DNA of 64,000 nucleotides. It comes from Clostridiales bacterium Firm_11 (GTDB lineage: Bacteria; Bacillota; Clostridia; Christensenellales; Aristaeellaceae). Positions within the stretch are counted from its first letter, which is position 1; each line of letters opens with the position of its first letter. The stretch spans positions 70,680 to 134,679 of the forward strand of contig LVAQ01000012.1 of the NCBI GenBank assembly GCA_001604105.1, written 5' to 3'. Shown piece by piece: positions 11,733 through 21,088 of the stretch. The notes under the pieces were generated by a model that was given only the letters and a program-made list of their open reading frames with translations, made no database searches and had not been told where the DNA came from. The position numbers and the translations under genes were made by a program.

Positions 11733-13307
11733 ATCTATCGCTCCTTTCAGTTTTTTCTCAACTCTTTGCTTCTTAATCAGCGCACACGCGATGGAAAGCA
11801 CCTTCTCCCGCTCGCCGTCATCCAGCGCGGCGCGTTGGGCGGCGCGGCGGGCAAGCGTGCTTACGATGTCCCGTGGCAGGCGCGCGCTATCCACCACACA
11901 GGGCAGCAAACGCTCCAGCGCGCTTTTCTTGAGCTTGTCGCTTACCTGCTTGCCATAGGTAGCCAGCACGATGTCCATCAGCGAGGGCGCGCCGGTAAAG
12001 TGGATGAACCTGCCTTTCTCTTTGCCGCTATCATCGCGCCCTTCTTTGACCCAGCGGTAGGTATGCAGCCAGGTGCAGGTTGTGTGCCAGCTGAGGATGT
12101 GGTCAAAATAATCTTGTGCGGAAAGCTCGCGGTAGTAGAAGATGGCCAGCCGCCCCTTGCCTTCAATGGCGGAATCCAGCCCCATCACAATGGCCTCCGC
12201 GTGCCTGTCCAGCCTTGCGCTGGTGCTGTGGAGGGCTTGGGTAAGCGCCCGCGCGATGCTTTCCTTCAGGGTAAACGTAGGGGGCATTTCATCATCGGCA
12301 AACAGTGGATCCCGTACAACGCCAAGGGTATCTTCCACCGGAGAAGGCATCTCGTTTCCGCCTGTACCAAAGGCCAGTACCACCTGTTCTCCATTGCGGT
12401 AGCCCTGCCTGCGGATGAGCCACTTGAGCGCGGCATGCGCTTTCTCGGTGGTATCACGCCCCACCACCAGGGCTTCTTCCGCGGTTTGGAAGCGGCCGCG
12501 GTAGGTGAAGCCTTCGTTGTCATTGGCAGAGATAAGCTTTGTCGCATCGCCGGAATACCGAATGTACTTTGGGCTTGTGGCTGCAATCGGCTGTAGTTCC
12601 CCCATTGCATAGCATATATCATTGGTCACAGGGAGGGTTTGGTAATGTGCAATAAACGCGTTTGATATAGAAGCGCTTTGCCATATGCAGTCTTCCTCAC
12701 AACTATCACGAAGGATACGATAACGGATGAAAGCTTCCTGTTGCTTTCCGCCGCCTGCCCATTTTTCGGTCAACCTGCCAGACTCGTCAAGCTGGAAAAC
12801 ACCTTCGGCAACCAAATCTGCAATCAAACGTCCTTTCTGTAGATATGTATACCAAGCCAGCACATCAGGATGTGCGTATGGAGATTCGCACCACGCTTGC
12901 AGCATCTCCATAAAAGCCTTATGATAAAGCTCGGGCTGCATATTCTTCTGGCTGGGTTTCTCCTGTTGCGCGCTTCCCTTTTTAAACTCTTTGGCGTAGT
13001 ACTTTGGATAGTCTCCCGCTAGATAAATTAATTTCTCAAACAGTGCTTTTGGTTTGATAGCCGCTGCCACAGCAAGGGATTCGGGGTCTCCCATGATGAC
13101 TGTCTCCTGCTCCTGCTTATCCGTAATAGCGCGCGCCAATCCCGGCACCCAGTTGCCCTCACTGTCAATCACAACTTCTACCTGTGCCTTTTGGGTGCTG
13201 TGATACAGCGGCAGCAGTGCTGGCGTCTCATCCCATTTGCCAACCAAACCGCGCTGTTCACAGGCCTGATAAACCTCATAGAGTTTTTGCATCCAGCTCA
13301 CGGGCAC
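11322..13307 (-). CDS. cas8c: Cascade large subunit Cas8c (Csd1)
   Basis: A 661-residue Csd1/Cas8c. The N-terminus (MPVSWMQKLYEVYQACEQRG) and the segment around RYSGDATKLISANDNEGFTYRGRF are typical of the family. It recognises the PAM and, through its C-terminal helical region (also made separately as Cas11c), stabilises the non-target strand. It overlaps the end of cas5c by ten bases and is followed by cas7 after three bases. Part of the gene (about 11,400-11,760 and 12,600-13,300) looks AT-richer than the rest of the operon, so different segments may have different histories; this is a visual impression only. Confidence 0.96.
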   Translation of the reverse strand: MPVSWMQKLYEVYQACEQRGLVGKWDETPALLPLYHSTQKAQVEVVIDSEGNWVPGLARAITDKQEQETVIMGDPESLAVAAAIKPKALFEKLIYLAGDYPKYYAKEFKKGSAQQEKPSQKNMQPELYHKAFMEMLQAWCESPYAHPDVLAWYTYLQKGRLIADLVAEGVFQLDESGRLTEKWAGGGKQQEAFIRYRILRDSCEEDCIWQSASISNAFIAHYQTLPVTNDICYAMGELQPIAATSPKYIRYSGDATKLISANDNEGFTYRGRFQTAEEALVVGRDTTEKAHAALKWLIRRQGYRNGEQVVLAFGTGGNEMPSPVEDTLGVVRDPLFADDEMPPTFTLKESIARALTQALHSTSARLDRHAEAIVMGLDSAIEGKGRLAIFYYRELSAQDYFDHILSWHTTCTWLHTYRWVKEGRDDSGKEKGRFIHFTGAPSLMDIVLATYGKQVSDKLKKSALERLLPCVVDSARLPRDIVSTLARRAAQRAALDDGEREKVLSIACALIKKQRVEKKLKGAIDMALDEQYTGRDYLFGRALAYAEMIERAALDQQGEDRITNADRLMVSYTKHPASTLLAIQDKLKNYQNKSRRFDENFFDRWIDGFYDVIDSLKGNGFTNDKLSEEYLLGYASQRMKLKRQYYAIRHNRSNTMQKEEE

Positions 13308-14002
13308 TCCTCCTCTACGGGGCGCAGGTTCTCGCCCAGCACAAAGGATTTGCGTTCCATAGGCTTGATTACGCGGCGCACGGGGCAGGCCTCCGGCCTT
13401 GGAAAGGTGATGACGCCTCGCTCCATCTTCGGGTGCCAGAACCGCGCCACCAGCTGCCCGCCCGCGCCCTCATCGCCATAATCAAAGCCGTGGAACATCA
13501 GCCCGAAATCCATTGTTTCCAAGGGTTCAAAAGGGCTCTCTTCCGCCTCGCCCAGCGGCTCCACATAGCCTTGGCACTCCCGCGTGCCCAGAAATACATC
13601 CCGCCTGCCGCCGCGCTCGATGCTGCGCTTGGCCATGAAGTAATGCTTGTGATCGTTACGATCTGCCGCTAAATCTTCGCGGAGCGGATTCCATTCAAAG
13701 TGCGCGCGTACTTCATAACGCACATCCTTGAGGTAGGTGTAGATGGACAGGGTAGCCGGCGCGCTGCCAAGGGAAATGGGGCGCACGCCCTTACTCTGGC
13801 TCTGGAAGGGCGCAAGCACGCGCACGCTGTCCACATGCCATTGGAAGGTGGGCTTCCAGTAGATGCTCTCACACACGCCTTTGAGCGCCTCATAGGTGGG
13901 CACAAGGTAGCTGGATTTTTCTCCGCCCACGCGTGTTACGGGATCGCTGAAAAGCGCGTAGCGACCAGTGAGCAGAAAGGCGACCGCGTTTTGATATTCC
14001 AT
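13298..14002 (-). CDS. cas5c: crRNA-processing endoribonuclease Cas5c (Cas5d)
   Basis: A 234-residue Cas5c starting MEYQNAVAFLLTGRYALFSD, with the family's conserved glycine-rich loop at the start and the RRM-like body. Type I-C systems lack Cas6 and this protein cuts the repeat hairpin and stays on the 5' handle. The frame is open for 25 further codons upstream, but this ATG is preceded by GGAGGG (complement 14008-14013) and matches the usual N-terminus. It overlaps cas8c by ten bases; 152 bases separate it from cas3. Confidence 0.95.
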   Translation of the reverse strand: MEYQNAVAFLLTGRYALFSDPVTRVGGEKSSYLVPTYEALKGVCESIYWKPTFQWHVDSVRVLAPFQSQSKGVRPISLGSAPATLSIYTYLKDVRYEVRAHFEWNPLREDLAADRNDHKHYFMAKRSIERGGRRDVFLGTRECQGYVEPLGEAEESPFEPLETMDFGLMFHGFDYGDEGAGGQLVARFWHPKMERGVITFPRPEACPVRRVIKPMERKSFVLGENLRPVEEECP

Positions 14003-14154
14003 GGTTTCCCTCCTTTGGAGATTCGTAGCGGGTTGGTATAAAATGTAGCATGTAATGCTTATGGTGCGTATTGCCATTGCGGATGCTTAGCTTCCAGCGC
14101 ACAGCGCCCGCAACCCTGCTAGGGTAACGCGCGCGGCGGCGTTGCCGCATAGCA

Positions 14155-16638
14155 TCAGCTGTACAAAGGCTCCATGAACTGCCGCTGGGTAGTCAAACCC
14201 AGCTCCGTCTGATAGTAGGCGGGCGCAAGCACGTAAACGCTTGCATCGGGCAGCAGCGACAGGGCGTGGTTTTGAAGCAGCAAATCAAGATCATGCTTAT
14301 ACACGGCCACGCTGTAGGGCTGTGCCTGCCGCAGCAGCGCGCGGGTGGTTCGGATGTCCGTCTCCGTCTGCAACTGGCGGATAATCCGCGCGCCCTCGCC
14401 CCATGGGGTAAGCACAGGGTAGGTGCAGGCGTCCAGCGGGGTAAAATACCTGCCCGCCGTGGCAAATGCCTGCGCCATGTTTCCGGGATATTCCTTTTGT
14501 GAATGGCGATCTTTATACGCCCCGCGCCCCATATTGTTGGAGCCCAGCAGATCAATCAGATTGCCGTTTATACCATGGTCTTTGCTGGTAAGCGGGTAAC
14601 GCAGGGTGCCTTTCATTTCCTCATCGTTGATGAGCCGTTTGAAATACCCCTCCAGTACGGCGGGCGAAAGCAAGTCTTCCCCCGCGGCTGCTGGCATGCG
14701 AGCGGCCCATGCCAGCGTAAAGCGTGTGCGCTGCTGGGCATCGGCGATCTGCTGGAGGGAGCTAAGTTTCTCCTCTGCCACGCACACCAGCCACACCTCA
14801 CCCAGTTCGCCTTGCCCGCGCTCACCGTGGCGGTTGCAGCGCCCCGCCGCCTGCGTTACGCTCTCCAGCCCCGCCAAGGCGCGTACCGTAAGGCCGAAGC
14901 TTACATCCACCCCCGCTTCAATGAGCTGCGTTGCCACGCATAGCACAGGCTGGCGCGCCGCTAGCCGCTCGCGTATCTCGTTTAGCAGCCGCAGCCTGTG
15001 CGCGGGGCACTGGTAGGTGGTCAGGCAATACAGGGGAACACCCGCTGGCTTGCGCGTGCTGAGCGCTTCATACAACGCAAGCGCCGTCGCTTTGGTGTTG
15101 AGGATGCACAGTGCGCTGCCTGCCGTTTGCTGCGCCTGAAGCACTTCATCGGCCAGCCGCTCTGGGGGAAACGCCCCCTCACCGGTGCGATCCCGCATGC
15201 GCACACGGCGAAACGCCCGATACAGGCGCTCTTCATCGCGTATCATCGGGATGGGCGCGGGCAGCGGATACGCTTTAAGCTCCTCCCACAGGGGCTGGGT
15301 TGCGGTGCACAGCACCACCGCGCAGCCTGCTATATCTGTCAGGTAGCGGATGGCCAGCGTAACCAGATACCAGCAGTTAACGGGGATGCACTGCACCTCA
15401 TCCAGAATGATTACGCTTTTTGAAAGCGCCGCAAAACGCCGCACCGAGGCGCTGCTTCCCGCATAGAGCGTATTGAGCAGCTGCACCATGGTGGTAAGCA
15501 CCAGCGGACGGTTCCAACGCTGGGTAAATAGCTCATAGCGCCGCAGCTTCTCGCCTTGATCGGCGTTCTTGCCTTCCTCCGGTTCAAAGACCACATCGCT
15601 GTGGTGTTCCAGAATGAAGTCTTCCTGCCCCAGCACAGTGCGGAATTCCTGCGCCGTTTGCTCCAGTATGGTTTTGTAAGGCGCGGCGTATACAACCCGC
15701 TCCATACCCGCCTGCCGTGCCGCCGCAAGCGCAAAGCGCAGCGAGCTGAAGGTTTTGCCGCCGCCCGTGGGCACGCGCAGGCGATAGGTGCCCGCGCCGT
15801 CCCCGCCATGGGATAGGCACTCTTCCGCGATAGCTGCGCGCAGATGGTCGATGGGTTTGTCTCGGGAGAAGCCTGCAAGCTTGCTTTCCAGCCTCGCCGC
15901 CCACGCGTCCCATGGCGGCAGCATAGGCGCCTCTGTGCCCAAGCCTGCTTCAAAGCGGTAGGCGTCCCACCTGTCCGCATCGATAAGCGCGCTGAAAATG
16001 CTGCGCTGCAAAAGCCCCAGCAGCCCATTCCTCGCCTTGGCGGGGGGCGCATTGCCCGCCTGCGCCGCAAGCGCGCTGACCGTATCGGCAAGCTTTCCTC
16101 GAACAAGGGCGAACGTCTCCACCCGTGCCGCTTCAAAAAGGGCATCCAGCTCCGCTTCCGGCGCTACGGCTTCGTAAAAGCGTGCCGCCAGCACAGGCAA
16201 GGGTTCCCCTTCAGTGGCTGTATCAAAGCGGGTCGGCAGGAGGGCATCCTCCAAAAAGGCATCGCCGGTGCTGTTGAGCAGATCGGGCAACTTGCCATGG
16301 TGGGCGCAGATGGCGATGGCGATCAAATCCGCGGTCAGGGGCGCGCCCGGCTGGCCGCCGCTGCGCCCCCAGCGCGCACGCGCAAACACCGCCCCTTGCG
16401 GCGCGTGGGATACCGTGCCGCGTTTTTGCCTGTTCCCTTCCGCCAGATAGGCTTGAAAGGCATGGGAAACCTTGCCCATATCATGCAGCAGCCCGCATAG
16501 GCGCATGAGGGCAGGCATGCCAAAACCCGCGCCCGTTTGGGCGGCATAGCCCGCCACGGCCATGCAATGCGCACGCAGGGTCTGGGTGCGGCCATCTTCG
16601 GTTTTACGGGCAAGCAAGGCGGATGGGGCATGATGCAT
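14155..16638 (-). CDS. cas3: CRISPR-associated helicase/nuclease Cas3 (HD domain fused)
   Basis: An 827-residue Cas3. The N-terminal HD nuclease shows RAHCMAV (about 22-28), LLHDMGK (His52-Asp53) and CAHHGKLPD. The superfamily 2 helicase follows, with Walker A PTGGGKTF (about 290-297), the DExx box LDEVQ (412-416), TATQPL, QLIEAGVDVSF and the motif VI AAGRCNRHG. It is recruited by target-bound Cascade and degrades DNA. The first ATG of the frame lies 17 codons upstream, but the chosen ATG at 16638 has AGGGGG six bases ahead. It is the first gene of the cas operon. Confidence 0.96.
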   Translation of the reverse strand: MHHAPSALLARKTEDGRTQTLRAHCMAVAGYAAQTGAGFGMPALMRLCGLLHDMGKVSHAFQAYLAEGNRQKRGTVSHAPQGAVFARARWGRSGGQPGAPLTADLIAIAICAHHGKLPDLLNSTGDAFLEDALLPTRFDTATEGEPLPVLAARFYEAVAPEAELDALFEAARVETFALVRGKLADTVSALAAQAGNAPPAKARNGLLGLLQRSIFSALIDADRWDAYRFEAGLGTEAPMLPPWDAWAARLESKLAGFSRDKPIDHLRAAIAEECLSHGGDGAGTYRLRVPTGGGKTFSSLRFALAAARQAGMERVVYAAPYKTILEQTAQEFRTVLGQEDFILEHHSDVVFEPEEGKNADQGEKLRRYELFTQRWNRPLVLTTMVQLLNTLYAGSSASVRRFAALSKSVIILDEVQCIPVNCWYLVTLAIRYLTDIAGCAVVLCTATQPLWEELKAYPLPAPIPMIRDEERLYRAFRRVRMRDRTGEGAFPPERLADEVLQAQQTAGSALCILNTKATALALYEALSTRKPAGVPLYCLTTYQCPAHRLRLLNEIRERLAARQPVLCVATQLIEAGVDVSFGLTVRALAGLESVTQAAGRCNRHGERGQGELGEVWLVCVAEEKLSSLQQIADAQQRTRFTLAWAARMPAAAGEDLLSPAVLEGYFKRLINDEEMKGTLRYPLTSKDHGINGNLIDLLGSNNMGRGAYKDRHSQKEYPGNMAQAFATAGRYFTPLDACTYPVLTPWGEGARIIRQLQTETDIRTTRALLRQAQPYSVAVYKHDLDLLLQNHALSLLPDASVYVLAPAYYQTELGLTTQRQFMEPLYS

Positions 16639-16689
16639 GCTGGTACCCCCTGTATTTGAATCGTGACGATTGGCATTTTTCTGTTCCAT

Positions 16690-16718
16690 AGTATACCAGT
16701 TTTATTCTGTGTGCGCAA
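16690..16718 (-). promoter_or_regulatory. Candidate promoter of the cas operon
   Basis: On the minus strand TTGCGC (complement 16713-16718) is separated by 17 bases from TATACT (complement 16690-16695), about 50 bases before the cas3 start. The -10 matches the consensus in five of six positions; the -35 is weak. Confidence 0.55.
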
Positions 16719-17156
16719 GAATTTCTGGCTGTTACAATACTGCCTTAACACGTACGACACCGCCGTAACCAACAAAGGGCGGCAACCATTCTGCAACGCA
16801 TGCAAGCATGAATAAATACGCTTGTTAGGGAAAGATTTACCACGGCAGCCTGTGCAGAGACGCAATGTGCGCGCGGTTACACCGTACAACCCTGTTGCGG
16901 CCTGCGGGCAGGTATGCGGTAGCTGCATCATCGGTACGGGTTATGCCCGCCGCATGGCTTGCGCCGCGAGCTGCCGGAAGCGAGAACGCCAAAAATACAA
17001 AAACCGCTTTGCGCAGCGTCGCCGGATACGGTATCATGGATGCAGGGGCGGCGCCGCGCGTGCCGAGGGTCGCACCATGCGCCCGCGCTATGCGCAACGG
17101 CTGTGTACGGCCGCGCTGAACCCGATCAAACTACGATAAGCGAGGGCATTGATCCG
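16719..17156. other. Divergent intergenic region between cas3 and panE
   Basis: About 440 bases between two divergent genes. The frames running through it lack a ribosome site and recognisable product. I saw no hairpin, repeat or clear panE promoter in it. Confidence 0.5.
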
Positions 17157-18086
17157 ATGGAGATTCAAACCGTAGCCATCATTGGGCTGGGCGCGCTGGG
17201 CATCCTGTTTGGGCAGCAGCTATCCAAGGCGCTTCCCCGGGAGCGCCTGCGCGTCATCGCCGATGCGGAACGCATTGCGCGTTACCAGAGTGAGAAAATC
17301 TACAGCAACGGCGTGCCGTGCGATTTTGCCTATGTAACGCCGGATGAGAAAACCACGCCCGCCGATCTGGTACTGGTGGCGGTCAAATCCCTGCAACTGC
17401 AGGATGCGCTGCACGCCATCCGCCATCAGGTGGGGGAGCACACGGTCATCCTGTCGCTGCTGAACGGCATCACCAGCGAGGGCATCATCGCGCAGGCTTA
17501 CGGCATGGAGAAGGTGATCCCGTGCGTTGCCTATGGCATGGACGCGGTGCGCCAGGGCAACCAGCTCACGTATCATCACATGGGGAAGCTGGCCATCGGT
17601 CCGCTACAGGAGGGCGCGCTGCCGGATAATGTGCGCCGCGTGGCGGATTTTTTTGCCGCCGCTGATTTTCCCCATGAAGTGGACAGGCACATGGCCAAGC
17701 GCATATGGGGCAAGTTTATGCTGAACGTTGGCGTAAACCAGACGGTGGCCGTTTTTGGCCCCAACTACGGCGCGGTGCAGGCGCAGGGCGAGCAGCGGGA
17801 AACCATGATTGCCGCCATGCGCGAAGTCATGGCCATCTCGATTCCCGAAGGCGCGCCCCTCACGGAGGAGGATCTAGCTTTTTGGCTGCACCTGCTCAGC
17901 ACGCTCAACCCCGAGGGCAAGCCTTCCATGCGGCAGGATGTGGAAGCGCGGCGGCGCAGCGAAGTGGAATTGTTTGCGGGAACGGTCAACGCGATTGGGG
18001 CAAGGCACGGCATCGCAACGCCTGTCAACCGCATGCTGGCGGAGCGCGTCGCGTTGCTGGAGGCGGGGTATGCTTTGCAAGCGTAG
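17157..18086 (+). CDS. panE: 2-dehydropantoate 2-reductase (ketopantoate reductase)
   Basis: A 309-residue member of the ApbA/PanE family, reducing ketopantoate to pantoate with NADPH in coenzyme A synthesis. The Rossmann motif is GLGALGILFG (about 9-18). The C-terminal domain shows the conserved lysine in WGKFMLNVGVN and the substrate site SMRQDVEARRRSEVE, matching the family pattern S-M-x-x-D...R-x-E. The start was chosen at the ATG with GAGGG ten bases upstream; the frame is open further but without family similarity. A related ketoacid reductase specificity cannot be excluded. Confidence 0.88.
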   Translation: MEIQTVAIIGLGALGILFGQQLSKALPRERLRVIADAERIARYQSEKIYSNGVPCDFAYVTPDEKTTPADLVLVAVKSLQLQDALHAIRHQVGEHTVILSLLNGITSEGIIAQAYGMEKVIPCVAYGMDAVRQGNQLTYHHMGKLAIGPLQEGALPDNVRRVADFFAAADFPHEVDRHMAKRIWGKFMLNVGVNQTVAVFGPNYGAVQAQGEQRETMIAAMREVMAISIPEGAPLTEEDLAFWLHLLSTLNPEGKPSMRQDVEARRRSEVELFAGTVNAIGARHGIATPVNRMLAERVALLEAGYALQA

Positions 18087-18259
18087 CCTAAGCAAGATGG
18101 CATAGGGCTTGAAAGCGCCTGTCGATTTCCAGCGGGCGAACCCGATGCCGCGTTTGCACAATTTCAACGCGGTACACACAGCAAACCGATGCATGCGGGC
18201 AAGCAGTGCCAAAGCACGATCCCGCTCGCGTTGGCAGCGCATGGCATGCGTTTTTGTTC

Positions 18260-18295
18260 AAGCAAGCCTAACAGTTATTGACGGTGGGCTTGCTT
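18260..18295 (+). terminator. Weak hairpin downstream of panE
   Basis: AAGCAAGCC (18260-18268) pairs with GGCTTGCTT (18287-18295) around an 18-base loop, followed by GTTAAAAA. The long loop and lack of a T-run make it a weak candidate. Confidence 0.4.
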
Positions 18296-18450
18296 GTTAA
18301 AAATGCCCTGTTGGTTTCTGCCAGTGCTCGCCTCCAACCTCCGCAGGCTGTTCGCTCGCCTTAGCTATGAGTTGTGATGCAAGGGTTTGGGTTTTCTTCC
18401 TGTACCCTGACCAGGGCTGCCAGCCCCAGACCCAACTTTTTCAACGAGAA

Positions 18451-18478
18451 AAGCCCACCGGCCACTGACGGTGGGCTT
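18451..18478 (-). terminator. Rho-independent terminator of the aminotransferase gene
   Basis: AAGCCCACC (18451-18459) pairs perfectly with GGTGGGCTT (18470-18478) around a ten-base loop. On the minus strand the stem is followed by TTCTCGTT, about 50 bases after the aminotransferase stop. Confidence 0.7.
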
Positions 18479-18525
18479 ATATACCTTGATTAACGAAAGG
18501 CAAGGGCGATTCGCCCCTAGGAGGC

Positions 18526-19695
18526 CTACCGCCTTTTGCCCAGCAGCGCTTTCATGCGGGAAAGCCGCTCCAGCGCGGCGTTGAGGGTTTCCTCCGTTTT
18601 GGCGAAATGCAGGCGAATATAACGGTTCTCCGGCTCCCGGAAGAAGCTGGAGCCCGGCACTGCGCCTACGCCCACATCCTTTGCCAGCGCACAGCAAAAT
18701 TCCAGATCGCTTTCATAGCCGTACTCGCTGATGTCCAGCAGCACATAATACGCGCCCTCCGGCGTGGTGTGGGGTATGCGCAGGCGGTCAAGGCCATCCA
18801 GAAACAGGGCGCGCTTTTGCGTGTAGGTTTGCAGCAGCGCGTCGTAATAATCCTGCCCGAAGCAAAGCCCTGTTACGGCGGCTTCCATCAGGGGCGCGGG
18901 CGCGCCTACAGTCAGGAAATCATGCACCTTGCGGGCGGCATCCACAATCTGCGGCGCGGCAATGATGTAGCCCAGCCGCCAGCCTGTGATGGAATAGGTT
19001 TTGGAAAGTGAGCTACACGATATGGTGCGCTCCCACATCCCCGGCAGGGACGCCATGTAGGTGTGCGCATGCGGCGCATACACGATGTGCTCATAGACCT
19101 CATCGGTGATGATATACGCATCGTACTTCTTTGCCAGTTCGGCAATCACAGTAAGCTCCGCAGGGGTAAACACCTTGCCGGTGGGGTTGGAAGGGTTGCA
19201 CAGCACCAGCGCCTTGGCGCCCTTGCGGAAGGCATCTTCCAGCACGGCCGCGTCAAAGGTGAAAGCAGGCGGCGTAAGGGGCACGTAGATTGGTTCTGCG
19301 CCGGATAGGATGGTATCCGCGCCGTAGTTCTCATAAAAGGGCGAAAACACGATCACTTTATCCCCGGGGTCGCAAACGGTCATCATGGCGGCCATCATGG
19401 CTTCGGTGCTGCCGCAGGTGACCACCACCTCCGTCATGGGATCGATTTGATGCCCCATCCGCGGGGATTGTTTTTGCGCCAGCGCCTCACAAAAGTTGAG
19501 CGCGCCCCAGGTGACGGCATATTGATGCGGGCCGTCGTAGGCCACGGCGGCAAGGCTGTCCAAAATCGCCCGCGGTGGGTCAAAATCGGGAAAGCCCTGC
19601 GATAGGTTGACTGCGTCATACTCCATGGAAACCCTTGTCATACGCCGGATGACCGAATCCGTAAAGCTCGTGGTACGTTTGGAAAGCGCGCGCAT
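18526..19695 (-). CDS. PLP-dependent class I/II aminotransferase
   Basis: A 389-residue aminotransferase of fold type I. The PLP lysine is Lys232 in SSLSKTYSITGWRLGY. Other family marks are LSQGFPDFDPP, CGSTEAMM, NPSNPTGKVF and DEVYEHIVY. It resembles the aspartate/kynurenine/methionine-type group; the amino acid substrate cannot be set from sequence. The ATG at 19695 follows GGGGTG with five bases spacing and gives the usual length; the frame is open 34 codons further upstream without similarity. A terminator follows. Confidence 0.9.
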   Translation of the reverse strand: MRALSKRTTSFTDSVIRRMTRVSMEYDAVNLSQGFPDFDPPRAILDSLAAVAYDGPHQYAVTWGALNFCEALAQKQSPRMGHQIDPMTEVVVTCGSTEAMMAAMMTVCDPGDKVIVFSPFYENYGADTILSGAEPIYVPLTPPAFTFDAAVLEDAFRKGAKALVLCNPSNPTGKVFTPAELTVIAELAKKYDAYIITDEVYEHIVYAPHAHTYMASLPGMWERTISCSSLSKTYSITGWRLGYIIAAPQIVDAARKVHDFLTVGAPAPLMEAAVTGLCFGQDYYDALLQTYTQKRALFLDGLDRLRIPHTTPEGAYYVLLDISEYGYESDLEFCCALAKDVGVGAVPGSSFFREPENRYIRLHFAKTEETLNAALERLSRMKALLGKRR

Positions 19696-19890
19696 GTATT
19701 CACCCCTGTTGCTTGATAAGAAGCCCCGCCTCCAGATGGCGCAAGGCATCAGCCGCTTGCAGGTGTACGCCTGTATACAGCCATACCAAGATACCATGCG
19801 CGGCAGGGTGCTGTAAAGCGGCGCTTCGATAATGCGCTTTTATGCCTAAAACTTACCCTGTAAGCCGTATGACAGGTCTCAGAATTTCCC

Positions 19891-19918
19891 TTGTGTTTTT
19901 CGGTTACATGTGTATAAT
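19891..19918 (+). promoter_or_regulatory. Candidate promoter of the diguanylate cyclase gene
   Basis: TTGTGT (19891-19896), a 16-base spacer and a perfect TATAAT (19913-19918) lie about 65 bases ahead of the start. Confidence 0.6.
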
Positions 19919-19980
19919 GAACATATATCGTTGCTTTCATGTGTGCAGGTTGCAGTACGCTACGCTTGGGGGGGACAGCG

Positions 19981-20853
19981 ATGGAACTGACTCCGCAGGA
20001 ATACAAGGTCATCGTAGAAAATGCGCCCAATTTAATCTGGCGTGCCGGACTGGATGCCAAGTGCGATTACTTTAATAAAACATGGCTGGATTTTACCGGC
20101 CATACCTATGAACAGGAGTGCGGCGATGGCTGGGCCAGCGGCGTACATCCGGACGACATGGAGCGCTGTGTCAAAACCTATCTGGATAGTTTTCACCAAA
20201 GGGTAGCCTTTGAGATGGAGTATCGCTTGAAGCGCCATGACGGGCGGTGGCGGTGGCTCAATGATCGCGGCGTGCCTTTTTATGACGATGATGGTGCGTT
20301 TGCGGGGTTCATCGGCAGCTGTATCGATGTGACGGACAAGGTGGAAGGCCACATCTACAAGGAAATATCCCAGAAGGACAGCCTAACGGGGATTTTATCT
20401 CGCAAGTATTTCATGGATCAGTTGCAGCGCAGCTTCGATTTTGCCAAATCCCACGGGAGCGCGCTCACCATCGCGATGATGGACATCGACAAGTTCAAAT
20501 CCATCAATGATACCTACGGCCACCTGATGGGCGACAGCGCGCTTAAGCTGTTTGCATCGGTCGTGAAGGACAAAATCCGTGCCAGCGATTTGTTTGGCCG
20601 CTATGGCGGCGATGAGTTTATCATTGCCTATCGCCATACGTCCATCGCGGTGGCAAGCGGCGTGATTGACAGGATTAACGAAGCGTTGCAGCGGGTCGCG
20701 CTCAAGACGGAGCAAGGCGACATCATGCTGACCATGAGCATCGGGCTTTGCGAGCTGGAACAGGATTCAACCCCCGAAGCGCTGATCCACAGGGCGGATC
20801 AGTTGATGTATGCGCAGAAGCGGGAGAAATCTCTGGTTTCGCAAAAAGGCTGA
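19981..20853 (+). CDS. PAS-GGDEF diguanylate cyclase
   Basis: A 290-residue soluble protein. Residues about 1-118 form a PAS/PAC sensor domain (ENAPNLIWRAG at the start and GFIGSCIDVTDK at the end). Residues about 128-285 are a GGDEF domain with an intact active site GGDEF (209-213) and an RASD inhibitory site (200-203) exactly five residues ahead, so it should make cyclic di-GMP and be product-inhibited. There is no membrane segment; the signal is likely cytoplasmic. The ATG is preceded by GGGGG. It stands alone between its own promoter and a terminator. Confidence 0.93.
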   Translation: MELTPQEYKVIVENAPNLIWRAGLDAKCDYFNKTWLDFTGHTYEQECGDGWASGVHPDDMERCVKTYLDSFHQRVAFEMEYRLKRHDGRWRWLNDRGVPFYDDDGAFAGFIGSCIDVTDKVEGHIYKEISQKDSLTGILSRKYFMDQLQRSFDFAKSHGSALTIAMMDIDKFKSINDTYGHLMGDSALKLFASVVKDKIRASDLFGRYGGDEFIIAYRHTSIAVASGVIDRINEALQRVALKTEQGDIMLTMSIGLCELEQDSTPEALIHRADQLMYAQKREKSLVSQKG

Positions 20854-20954
20854 GCCCGCGCGCACAAGGAATCGTTTCGGTTTGCCCCCTTGCAGATTGG
20901 ACACGATGCGCTTGACCGCTCCGCCGCGCGATGCAGCGATACGAACGATTTTCG

Positions 20955-20998
20955 CCGCCCTTGACCATACGTTTTGCGTGGTCAGGGGCGGTGTGTTT
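20955..20998 (+). terminator. Terminator after the diguanylate cyclase gene
   Basis: CCGCCCTTGACCATACG pairs, with one mismatch, with CGTGGTCAGGGGCGG around a TTTTG loop, followed by TGTGTTTTG. It also lies about 90 bases downstream of the convergent discoidin-like gene. Confidence 0.65.
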
Positions 20999-21088
20999 TG
21001 CGTGGCAAGCGGCTGTTAGCATGCCACCCTGCCCCGTGGCGCCAACGCCTGCCTGCGTAGGCGTATGAACGCATCCCGCGCATGGCGG

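Larger units (their letters stand above)
18087..18525. other. Intergenic region with two hairpins
   Basis: The 439 bases between the convergent panE and aminotransferase genes contain two inverted repeats listed separately (18260-18295 and 18451-18478), which share the sequence TGACGGTGGGCTT. No gene was recognised. Confidence 0.5.

Noticed and set aside
11715..12596. 293-codon frame antisense to cas8c
   Set aside because: A by-product of GC-rich codon use opposite a well-supported cas gene; no similarity or ribosome site.
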